DNA of 34,405 nt from Candidatus Moraniibacteriota bacterium (lineage in GTDB: Bacteria; Patescibacteriota; Minisyncoccia; JAHIHE01; DAOVOJ01). The notes beneath the pieces are model-generated. The model was not told the origin of the DNA. It saw only the letters and a program-made list of their open reading frames with translations, and made no database searches. Shown in pieces: positions 29,253 through 34,405 of this stretch (within the stretch, counting starts at the first letter, position 1; every line of letters begins with the position of its first letter). The DNA is taken from contig DAOVOJ010000004.1 of NCBI GenBank assembly GCA_030629775.1, forward strand, positions 1 through 34,405, read 5' to 3'. A program made the position numbers and the translations under genes.

Positions 29253-30770
29253 ATGCCTAAATCAAAGATATTTTTACTATCCTGCCTCTCGTTCATCGCA
29301 GGAATTTTTTTAAGCGGCTTTTTAAATATTGACCAATGGATATTATTACTGCTGATGAGCTGGGTGATAGCGGCGGCTTATATTTTTAAAAAAGATAGAA
29401 AAACAATGGCAATCTTTTTTTGCCTGTTATTTATTTTGAGCGGATTGTTTAGAGCGCAAAGCGTAGCGATCAGCCAGGAAAAATTATCAGAAATAATGAA
29501 ATGCGCGAATCAGAAAATGGTTTTAGGGGGAACGATTGGCAAAGAGCCGGAGATTAAAAACGGCAAACAAAAGTTAATTTTGGGAAATATTCATAATATA
29601 GGGTCCGTAGAAACAAGACACTGTCTCGTCTCTACGGCAGACAAAATATTAATTTACGCTGACAAATATCCGGAATATCGCTATGGCGACGTTTTGAAAA
29701 TTTCAACCAAACTGAAAATCCCGGAAAGTTTTGATGGATTTGATTATCAAAATTATTTATTTTCTCAGGGTATTTATTACCTTTCATATTATCCTAAAAT
29801 AGAATTTATAGGTGCTGTAGAGGCAGGTCGCGACCCGCCTCTACAAAAAAAATATTACGCCCAAATTTTGTCTTTCAAAAAAAATTTAATAGATCTGAAT
29901 AAATCAATTTATCCTCAGTCTCAAGCGTTAATAATTAACGCTATGGTTTTGGGAAATAAAACTGAAATTTCTCAAGAGGTTTTAGAAAATTTCAACCTTA
30001 CCGGCACGCGGCACATTGTTGCTATTTCCGGCTTGCATATTACCATTATTACCATAATGTTGATGTATCTTTTGCTGGCAGTGGGAATAAATCGCAATCG
30101 CGCGTTTTATCTTGCCGTTCTGCTGATAGCTTTTTTTGTAATTATGATCGGCTTGCCACCTTCGGCGATTAGAGCGGCGGTAATGGGCGGAATGGTTTTG
30201 CTGGCGATCAAAGTCGGGCGACTCAACAATTCTCTTAACGCGATTGTTTTTGCCGCGGCGGCAATGCTTCTAATAAATCCTAATTTGCTATGGCATAATG
30301 TCGGCTTCCAGCTTTCCTTCGCGGCAGTTTTAGGAATTGTTTATCTTTTTCCTGTTTTAGAAAAATATTCCGAGAAAATTATAAAAAACGATCTAGTAAT
30401 ATATCGTTTTATAAGAAGCATAATTTTAATTACTCTCTCAGCCCAAATCGCTACCTTGCCGATTTTGATCAACAGTTTTGAAAGTTTATCTTTAAGTTCA
30501 ATTTTAGCTAATGTTTTAATTTTGCCGCTCGTGCCGGCAGTTATTTTAGGCAGTTTCTTAGTTATGCTTATCAGTAGTGTTTCTCTTTTCTTCGGACAAA
30601 TTATTTCCTGGCCAATTTGGCTGGCGGTAACTTATCAAATGAAAATCATTGAATACCTCGCCGGATTTTCTTGGTCAGCGATCACGATTAAAAATTTCCC
30701 GGCTTGGGTTTTTGGAATTTATTATTTGTTATTGGCGATTTTTCTTGCCAAAAACGGGAAAACAAGCTAA
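29253..30770 (+). CDS. comEC: ComEC/Rec2-type DNA uptake channel, short form
   Basis: Inner-membrane channel that takes up single-stranded DNA during transformation. From the ATG at 29253 it is 505 aa. Two N-terminal helices lead to an extracytoplasmic beta domain (DUF4131-like, about 60-190), then the ComEC_N channel domain with NLTGTRHIVAISGLHITII, PPSAIRAAVMGGM and HNVGFQLSFAAVLGIVYLFP. The protein ends after the last helices, so the C-terminal metallo-beta-lactamase domain of the full-length family is absent. Two palindromic repeats are inserted in frame at 29605-29637 and 29816-29845, adding VETRHCLVST- and VEAGRDPPLQ-type peptides to the beta domain. An upstream TTG at 29244 lies inside a repeat array and is less likely. 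With the type IV pilus genes it fits a DNA-uptake system. Confidence 0.92.
   Translation: MPKSKIFLLSCLSFIAGIFLSGFLNIDQWILLLLMSWVIAAAYIFKKDRKTMAIFFCLLFILSGLFRAQSVAISQEKLSEIMKCANQKMVLGGTIGKEPEIKNGKQKLILGNIHNIGSVETRHCLVSTADKILIYADKYPEYRYGDVLKISTKLKIPESFDGFDYQNYLFSQGIYYLSYYPKIEFIGAVEAGRDPPLQKKYYAQILSFKKNLIDLNKSIYPQSQALIINAMVLGNKTEISQEVLENFNLTGTRHIVAISGLHITIITIMLMYLLLAVGINRNRAFYLAVLLIAFFVIMIGLPPSAIRAAVMGGMVLLAIKVGRLNNSLNAIVFAAAAMLLINPNLLWHNVGFQLSFAAVLGIVYLFPVLEKYSEKIIKNDLVIYRFIRSIILITLSAQIATLPILINSFESLSLSSILANVLILPLVPAVILGSFLVMLISSVSLFFGQIISWPIWLAVTYQMKIIEYLAGFSWSAITIKNFPAWVFGIYYLLLAIFLAKNGKTS
29605..29637. repeat. 33-bp palindrome inside comEC
   Basis: CCGTAGAAACAAGACA faces TGTCTCGTCTCTACGG with two mismatches and one central base. 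Its 33 bp are 11 codons, so the frame is kept. It is the GTAGAGACG-type repeat. Confidence 0.85.
29816..29845. repeat. 30-bp palindrome inside comEC
   Basis: TGTAGAGGCAGGTCG faces CGACCCGCCTCTACA with one mismatch. The 30 bp are ten codons, so the frame is kept. It is the same family as the one 200 bp upstream but a different sequence variant. Confidence 0.85.
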
Positions 30771-30803
30771 ATTATAATTGTAATAGGACTTACGCGTTTG
30801 AGT

Positions 30804-30920
30804 CTGTCATCCTGAGCGACGATAGGAATCGAAGGATTCCCGTGCGATAATTCTAAGAGCTGTCAGAAAGGGATCCTTCGACTCCACTCCGCTATCGCTT
30901 CGTTCCGCTCAGGATGACAG
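30804..30920. repeat. GTCATCCTGA-type palindromic element upstream of cysS
   Basis: The perfect 15-bp ends are CTGTCATCCTGAGCG and CGCTCAGGATGACAG. The interior includes GCGATAATTCTAAGAGCTGTC. Overall it is close to the reverse complement of the element at 32371-32486, so cysS sits between inverted copies. Confidence 0.9.
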
Positions 30921-30963
30921 CTAAAGTTTATTTCGTGATTTAAAACACTTAAACAAAAAACTT

Positions 30964-32370
30964 ATGCCTCTCAAACTTTATAACACTCTCACCAAGAAAA
31001 AAGAAAAATTTATCCCCATTAATAAAAATAAAGTCGGGATGTATTCTTGCGGACCGACGGTTTATAACCACGCCCACATTGGCAATCTGCGTTCTTATTT
31101 GGCGGCGGACCTTTTACAGAAGACGCTAAAATATAACGGCTACAAAATAAACTGGGTGATGAATTTTACGGACATTGATGATAAAACCATTAAAGGCGTA
31201 ACGGAAAATTATACTAAAGCGGCTGATAATAATGACCTGAAAAAATACACTCAGAAATATATTAACATTTTTAAAAGCGATCTAGCAAAATTAAATATTG
31301 AAAAGCCTGACTTTGTCAGAGCGACTGACAAGATTGAAGAGATAAAAAAAATGATCAAGAAAATTGTTGATTTAGGGTTTGGTTACGAAAAAGACGGCTC
31401 AATTTATTTTGACATTAAAAAATATCAAGAGAAATATCGGGACTATGGCAAATTAGTAGGAGAGAATTTTATGAAAGGAATGAAATTTGGCGCAACTGTC
31501 AACGCCGACGAATATGAAAAAGAAAATATTGGCGATTTTGCATTGTGGCGAGAATGGAAAGAAAACGACAGCAACATTTTTTGGGAGAATGAAAATTTTC
31601 CGAAAGGCAAGCCGGGCTGGCACATTGAATGCTCTGCTATCGGCGCCGATAAGCTAGGTGACCAATTTGACATCCATAGCGGGGGAGTGGATTTAATTTT
31701 TCCCCACCACTCCAACGAAATCGCCCAAAGCCAGACGGCGAGCGGCAAAGTTCCATTCGTAAAATACTGGTTTCACTCAGAACATCTTTTAGTAAACGAA
31801 GAAAAGATGGCAAAGTCAAAAGGGAATTTCTTTACTCTTAAAGATATAGAAGAGAAAAATTTTAACCCGCTCGCTTTGCGATATTTATGCTTAGGCGCCC
31901 ATTACCATTCCACATTAAATTTTACATGGCAGAGTTTAGAGGCAAGCCAGAATGCGTTGGAGAGGCTGTGTGAGTTTATGAAATCGGACGAATCACGAAT
32001 CACGAATCACGAATTAGAAATAGAGGTGGAGAGTAAATATGAAAGTTTATTTTTAGAAGCGATCAATAATGATCTGGACACGCCGCGCGCGTTGGCGATT
32101 GTTTGGGAAATGATTAAGTCAAAAGAGATGAGTTATCAAAACAAGAAAGCGCTGCTTTTAAAATTTGATCGTATTTTAGGATTGGGCTTGAGTCAAGTAA
32201 AAAAAGAGAAATTAATAATTCCCGATGAAATTCAAATATTAATCAAAGAAAGAGAAGAGGCGAGGGAAAATAAAAATTGGAAAAGAGCGGATGAATTGAG
32301 AGAGGTTATTAAGAAGAAGGGGTTTTTGGTTGAGGATGTGGAGAGCGAAACGGATATTAGAAAATTATAG
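30964..32370 (+). CDS. cysS: Cysteinyl-tRNA synthetase
   Basis: Class Ia aminoacyl-tRNA synthetase that charges tRNA-Cys; 468 aa, normal length. The HIGH-type motif is HAHIGN (about 37-42) and the KMSKS-type motif is KMAKS (281-285). The catalytic zinc ligands C29, C223, H248 and E252 are all present. Between the catalytic core and the helical anticodon domain, residues about 343-351 (ESRITNHEL) are encoded by three exact GAATCAC heptamers plus GAATTAG at 31990-32017, a repeat invasion kept in frame. The C-terminal zinc-free helical domain ends VEDVESETDIRKL. The gene is flanked by inverted palindromic elements; the downstream one begins on the base after the stop. Confidence 0.96.
   Translation: MPLKLYNTLTKKKEKFIPINKNKVGMYSCGPTVYNHAHIGNLRSYLAADLLQKTLKYNGYKINWVMNFTDIDDKTIKGVTENYTKAADNNDLKKYTQKYINIFKSDLAKLNIEKPDFVRATDKIEEIKKMIKKIVDLGFGYEKDGSIYFDIKKYQEKYRDYGKLVGENFMKGMKFGATVNADEYEKENIGDFALWREWKENDSNIFWENENFPKGKPGWHIECSAIGADKLGDQFDIHSGGVDLIFPHHSNEIAQSQTASGKVPFVKYWFHSEHLLVNEEKMAKSKGNFFTLKDIEEKNFNPLALRYLCLGAHYHSTLNFTWQSLEASQNALERLCEFMKSDESRITNHELEIEVESKYESLFLEAINNDLDTPRALAIVWEMIKSKEMSYQNKKALLLKFDRILGLGLSQVKKEKLIIPDEIQILIKEREEARENKNWKRADELREVIKKKGFLVEDVESETDIRKL
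31990..32017 (+). repeat. GAATCAC heptamer array inside cysS
   Basis: GAATCAC three times, then GAATTAG, read in frame as part of ESRITNHEL. Three heptamers are 21 bp, exactly seven codons. The same unit forms the left arm of the element at 29189. Confidence 0.9.
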
Positions 32371-32486
32371 CCGTCATCCTGAGCGGAACAGAGCGATAGC
32401 GAAGTGGAGCCGAAGGATCCCTTCCTGACAGCTCTTAGAATTATCGTACGGAAATCCTTCGGCTCGTTCCTCGCTCAGGATGACGG
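32371..32486. repeat. GTCATCCTGA-type palindromic element downstream of cysS
   Basis: Perfect 15-bp ends CCGTCATCCTGAGCG and CGCTCAGGATGACGG. It starts at the first base after the cysS TAG. Reverse-complemented it matches 30804-30920 closely, including the shared GATAATTCTAAGAGCTGTCA core. Confidence 0.9.
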
Positions 32487-32504
32487 TTATTATGACGCTT
32501 GCTC

Positions 32505-32532
32505 TTGCCAAAATCGTAAATTTCAATATAAT
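32505..32532 (+). promoter_or_regulatory. Promoter for tRNA-Ala
   Basis: TTGCCA (32505-32510) and a perfect TATAAT (32527-32532) with a 16-bp spacer, about 50 bp before the tRNA. Confidence 0.65.
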
Positions 32533-32551
32533 AAAATAGTATCATAAACGC

Positions 32552-32579
32552 TTAATACTAACTACTTGATACTTAATAC
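32552..32579 (+). repeat. Heptamer array TTAATAC before tRNA-Ala
   Basis: Four consecutive units TTAATAC, TAACTAC, TTGATAC, TTAATAC between the tRNA promoter and the tRNA, so it would be part of the precursor 5' leader. No facing arm is seen. Confidence 0.75.
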
Positions 32580-32584
32580 TAAAA

Positions 32585-32660
32585 GGGCCGGTAGCTCATC
32601 TGGTAGAGCGCCTCGTTTGCACCGAGGAGGTGGCGGGTTCAAGTCCTGTCCGGTCCACCA
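32585..32660 (+). tRNA. tRNA-Ala(UGC)
   Basis: The acceptor GGGCCGG pairs with CCGGTCC, the D stem is GCTC/GAGC, the anticodon stem is CCTCG/CGAGG with loop TTTGCAC giving UGC, the T loop is TTCAAGT, and A is the discriminator. CCA is encoded at 32658-32660, unlike the tRNA-Arg in this window. tRNA-Ala(UGC) often sits in the 16S-23S spacer; here it is 1.6 kb before the 23S gene with a protein gene between. Confidence 0.96.
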
Positions 32661-32667
32661 ATAAAAG

Positions 32668-32797
32668 TGTTGGTTCCATAGTAGCAACAACCCCGTGGAA
32701 CCAGAATGCGAAACTTTATTGTAAACATTCTGCATTAAGGATTCCACAGCCCGGAGCCTGCCCCGTACTGCGATACGGGGGGACCATGGAACCAACA
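32668..32797. repeat. 130-bp structured inverted-repeat element after tRNA-Ala
   Basis: The ends TGTTGGTTCCAT and ATGGAACCAACA are a perfect 12-bp inverted pair. Inside, GGTTCCA/TGGAACC, CAGAATG/CATTCTG and CCCCGTA/TACGGGG (32761-32780) can form further stems. The GC content is above its surroundings. It starts seven bases after the tRNA. It could be a small mobile element or a folded RNA; no open frame of note is present. Confidence 0.75.
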
Positions 32798-32807
32798 TCC
32801 AAAATTT

Positions 32808-32839
32808 GTTTAAATGTTAGTATGTTTAAATGTTTAAAT
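32808..32839 (+). repeat. Octamer array GTTTAAAT
   Basis: Four units GTTTAAAT, GTTAGTAT, GTTTAAAT, GTTTAAAT, ending nine bases before the -35 element of the next gene. Confidence 0.75.
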
Positions 32840-32847
32840 GATTTTGC

Positions 32848-32876
32848 TTGACACAAATCAATCTTAGACGGATAAT
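32848..32876 (+). promoter_or_regulatory. Near-consensus promoter for the 32934 gene
   Basis: TTGACA (32848-32853), a 17-bp spacer, then GATAAT (32871-32876). It resembles the rpsU and rRNA promoters. Confidence 0.75.
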
Positions 32877-32933
32877 AGAGACATAAAAAAGCAAAAATAA
32901 AAATTAACATTAAAACGAAAGGGGGTGAAAGAA

Positions 32934-33623
32934 ATGCAATATCTTTTAATGACTGATTATTATTTTCTGATGCTAAACGCAATGGTGGATTTTTTTAGTT
33001 CTCTATTTTCACAAGGAATGATCGCTGCTTTAATTATTTTAATTCTTGGCGGAATTTTCGGAGTTGAATTTGGCAAAGTCGCCAAAAAATTATGTAATAA
33101 AATAAAAATTGATAAAGCTCTGGAGGCGGCCGGATTGAAAAAATTTTTAAGCAAAGGAAATGTTAAATTTTCTTTCGGCGGTTTAATTGAGTGGATGGTA
33201 AAATGGTTTGTGATTTTGTTTGCCTTGATGATCGCGGTTGATATGCTAGCCTTAAAACAAGTTTCAGATTTCCTAAGCGAGATTCTCGGTTACATTCCTA
33301 ATCTCATCGGAGCCCTGGCTATTTTAGCAGTTGCCCTGACGGTCGCTCAATTTGTTTATGAAGCAATTAAAGGAACGGCAAAAGCGGCAAACATTAAAGT
33401 CTACAATCTTTTGGCGGTGATGGCTAAATGGACAATAATTATTATCGCTGTTTTAGTAGCATTGGAACAACTGGGATTCAAAACTTCAGTGCTTCAAATT
33501 TTCGCCGGCGGATTATCGTTAATGCTAGCTCTTGCCGGAGGATTAGCTTTTGGCTTAGGAGGACAAGGATTAGCGAGAGAAATTTTGGATGAGATAAAAA
33601 AGAAGGTATCGGGAAGAGAATAG
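32934..33623 (+). CDS. Small membrane protein with conserved TM-helix repeats (MscS/CmpX-related)
   Basis: A 229-aa protein with about five membrane helices: near 19-40, 78-98, 112-134, 150-168 and 174-198. It ends GGLSLMLALAGGLAFGLGGQGLAREILDEIKKK, the glycine/alanine-rich pattern of the pore-lining helix of MscS-like channels and of the 'conserved TM helix' family (PF05552). No cytoplasmic MscS beta domain follows, so it is a minimal relative; channel activity is inference. The start is taken at ATG 32934: the GGGGGTGA ribosome binding site (32921-32928) overlaps the alternative GTG at 32925, making that start unlikely. It has a strong promoter and a good binding site, so it is probably well expressed. 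Confidence 0.85.
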   Translation: MQYLLMTDYYFLMLNAMVDFFSSLFSQGMIAALIILILGGIFGVEFGKVAKKLCNKIKIDKALEAAGLKKFLSKGNVKFSFGGLIEWMVKWFVILFALMIAVDMLALKQVSDFLSEILGYIPNLIGALAILAVALTVAQFVYEAIKGTAKAANIKVYNLLAVMAKWTIIIIAVLVALEQLGFKTSVLQIFAGGLSLMLALAGGLAFGLGGQGLAREILDEIKKKVSGRE

Positions 33624-33643
33624 TTTTTTTGTAAATCTTTTCT

Positions 33644-33872
33644 TAAGAGGGGGTTAGGGGTATATTATTTAAAGATAATTTTCAATTTTCAATTTCTAAT
33701 TTTCAATCAATTCTCAATGACTAAATTTCCAATAATCTAAATGTTTGGAAATTGAAAATTGATTATTCGTTGAAAATTGAGAATTGGAAATTGAGGATTT
33801 ACAAAACACACCCCTAACCACTCTCAAGAAAGAAATAATTGCCCACCCCTAACCCCTCTCGAGAAGGGAATA
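33644..33872. repeat. Nested repeat: CCCCTAACC-type arms around a heptamer pair
   Basis: The outer arms AAGAGGGGGTTAGGGGT (33645) and ACCCCTAACCACTCTCAAG (about 33810-33828) face each other. Inside are the heptamer arms AATTTTC, AATTTTC, AATTTCT, AATTTTC (33677-33704) and GGAAATT, GAAAATT, then GAAAATT, GAGAATT, GGAAATT, GAGGATT (33747-33799). A second CCCCTAACCCCTCTCGAG copy follows at 33845-33862. No gene is seen in 33624-33882. Confidence 0.8.
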
Positions 33873-33882
33873 ATTTATATGC

Positions 33883-33910
33883 TTGACAGCTTAAAAGGTT
33901 GTGTTACACT
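33883..33910 (+). promoter_or_regulatory. Strong promoter upstream of the 23S rRNA leader
   Basis: Perfect TTGACA (33883-33888), a 16-bp spacer, then TACACT (33905-33910) with an extended TG at 33902-33903. Transcription should start near 33917. It is the best candidate promoter for the 23S gene. Confidence 0.75.
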
Positions 33911-33952
33911 GAAAAGCAGTTGGATAAATAAAATAAAAATAGCAAAATCTAA

Positions 33953-34003
33953 ATGAGAAAAATAGAGACAATCTACTCTTATCAAAGAAAACGACGGGAA
34001 TAG
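33953..34003 (+). CDS. Possible 16-aa leader peptide
   Basis: ATG at 33953, stop TAG at 34001-34003, product MRKIETIYSYQRKRRE. It lies between the promoter and the terminator and ends with a run of basic codons (AGA AAA CGA CGG), the layout of an attenuator peptide. There is no ribosome binding site, and short frames arise by chance, so this is weak. Confidence 0.2.
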   Translation: MRKIETIYSYQRKRRE

Positions 34004-34029
34004 GAATTTTAGGGTTTGTTAAAAACTTT

Positions 34030-34059
34030 AAAATACCGCTTTCCAAAAAGCGGTATTTT
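34030..34059 (+). terminator. Intrinsic terminator inside the pre-23S leader
   Basis: AAAATACCGCTTT and AAAGCGGTATTTT form a perfect 13-bp stem around CCAA, followed by GTTTGTCATTT. It is the best terminator in the window, yet it lies between the only strong promoter and the 23S gene. Confidence 0.8.
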
Positions 34060-34089
34060 GTTTGTCATTTATTTATCATGTAGCGCGAA

Positions 34090-34150
34090 ATGTGTAACAT
34101 GTAACATTATATTTTTATATAGTTATATGTTATACATTATACGTTATACG
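34090..34150. repeat. Heptamer inverted-repeat pair (TGTAACA/TGTTATA) in the pre-23S leader
   Basis: The left arm ATGTGTAACATGTAACATT (34090-34108) faces TGTTATA, CATTATA, CGTTATA, CG (34128-34150). It uses the same GTGTAAC unit as the elements in the pilin cluster. Confidence 0.75.
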
Positions 34151-34153
34151 AAT

Positions 34154-34165
34154 TGCTCTTTAACA
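34154..34165 (+). promoter_or_regulatory. boxA antitermination element
   Basis: TGCTCTTTAACA is identical to the boxA core of bacterial rRNA operons, which recruits the NusB-S10 complex to make RNA polymerase resist termination. It lies about 90 bp before the 23S 5' end and downstream of the intrinsic terminator. Confidence 0.85.
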
Positions 34166-34256
34166 ATTGAATAAATAATAAGTAGGTAAAACAATCATTA
34201 CCGTAATCACCAAAAAACAATATAGCAATTATTAATTGCTAGTCAATTTTATGCTA

Positions 34257-34405
34257 ATATAAACTCGTAAGGGTGTATGGTGGATGCCTAGACATAAAGA
34301 AACGATGAAGGACGCGACATGGCTGCGATAAGCCTCGGGGACCCGCTCAGTAGGGTATGATCCGGGGATTTCCGAATGGGGTAACCCGCGTTGATTAATC
34401 TCAGC
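34257..34405 (+). rRNA. rrl: 23S ribosomal RNA, 5' end (cut by window edge)
   Basis: The first about 150 nt of 23S rRNA. GGTGGATGCCTAG (34279 on), GATGAAGGACGCGACATGGC, TGCGATAAGCCTCGGGGA and GATTTCCGAATGGGGTAACCC are all 23S domain I signatures. The 5' end is estimated from the position of GGTGGATGCC in E. coli (base 23) and may be off by a few bases. A small AGCAATT/AATTGCT hairpin lies just before (34224-34240). No 16S gene or sequence occurs upstream in the window. Confidence 0.95.

Larger units (their letters stand above)
33917..34065 (+). ncRNA. Leader RNA or small RNA between the promoter and an intrinsic terminator
   Basis: About 145 nt lie between the predicted start of transcription and the terminator at 34030-34059. 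If termination is efficient this would be released as a small RNA; if it is read through, it is the 5' part of the pre-23S leader. I see no match to 6S, tmRNA or 5S rRNA. A 16-codon frame is included. Confidence 0.45.

Noticed and set aside
32925-32933. GTG start for the membrane protein
   Set aside because: The GTG is part of the GGGGGTGA ribosome binding site that serves the ATG at 32934.

Overview
The window looks like a piece of a Patescibacteria (CPR) genome, most probably a Parcubacteria-type organism. The signs are low GC, short genes without their usual operon partners, a Parcubacteria-style sensor kinase, a type IV pilus cluster with oversized pilins, an anaerobic ribonucleotide reductase with its activase, and a 23S rRNA gene with no 16S gene in front of it. 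TGA is an ordinary stop here (for example after mraY, pilN and dacA), so the recoded lineages are unlikely. The phylum call is inference from gene content; no search was run.

Layout. 1-500: the tail of a membrane protein and a convergent small orphan gene with its own promoter, ribosome binding site and terminator. 507-13429: a sensor kinase and a single-domain response regulator, then a type IV pilus cluster (pilB, pilC, a pilin carrying a seven-repeat propeller, a four-helix-bundle gene, a second prepilin, a PilX-like protein, pilM, pilN, pilO, one unknown membrane protein). 13524-17647: tRNA-Arg(UCU), a D,D-carboxypeptidase, mraY, rpsU, yqeY, ybeY. 17783-24544: ftsA and ftsZ, separated by three genes for secreted or membrane-anchored proteins, including a papain-family protease. 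24719-28222: nrdD, nrdG and a DUF167 gene. 28557-33623: efp (minus strand), a short comEC, cysS, tRNA-Ala(UGC) and a small-channel-like membrane protein. 33883-34405: a strong promoter, a leader with an intrinsic terminator and a boxA, and the 5' end of the 23S rRNA gene, cut by the window edge.

The most striking feature is the space between genes. It is packed with several families of inverted repeats. (i) Degenerate tandem arrays with a 7- or 8-base period, usually as facing inverted pairs; (ii) G-rich/C-rich palindromes of the type CCCCTAACCCCTCTC; (iii) roughly 110-190 bp palindromic elements whose ends read GTCATCCTGA; (iv) 30-33 bp palindromes starting GTAGA. These repeats do not stop at gene borders. 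They supply the start codons and leader peptides of three prepilins, contribute the first possible start of nrdG and the start of ybeY, and sit in frame inside comEC (twice) and cysS. One heptamer pair encloses a four-helix-bundle gene of the 23S-intervening-sequence protein family, and an empty pair with the same heptamer lies 600 bp downstream. This suggests, but does not prove, an autonomous/non-autonomous mobile element family.

Functionally the window combines surface structure (pilus, adhesin-like pilin, secreted protease), wall synthesis and division (dacA, mraY, ftsA, ftsZ) and translation (rpsU, ybeY, efp, cysS, tRNAs, 23S). This fits a small-genome, probably anaerobic and host- or partner-associated bacterium.
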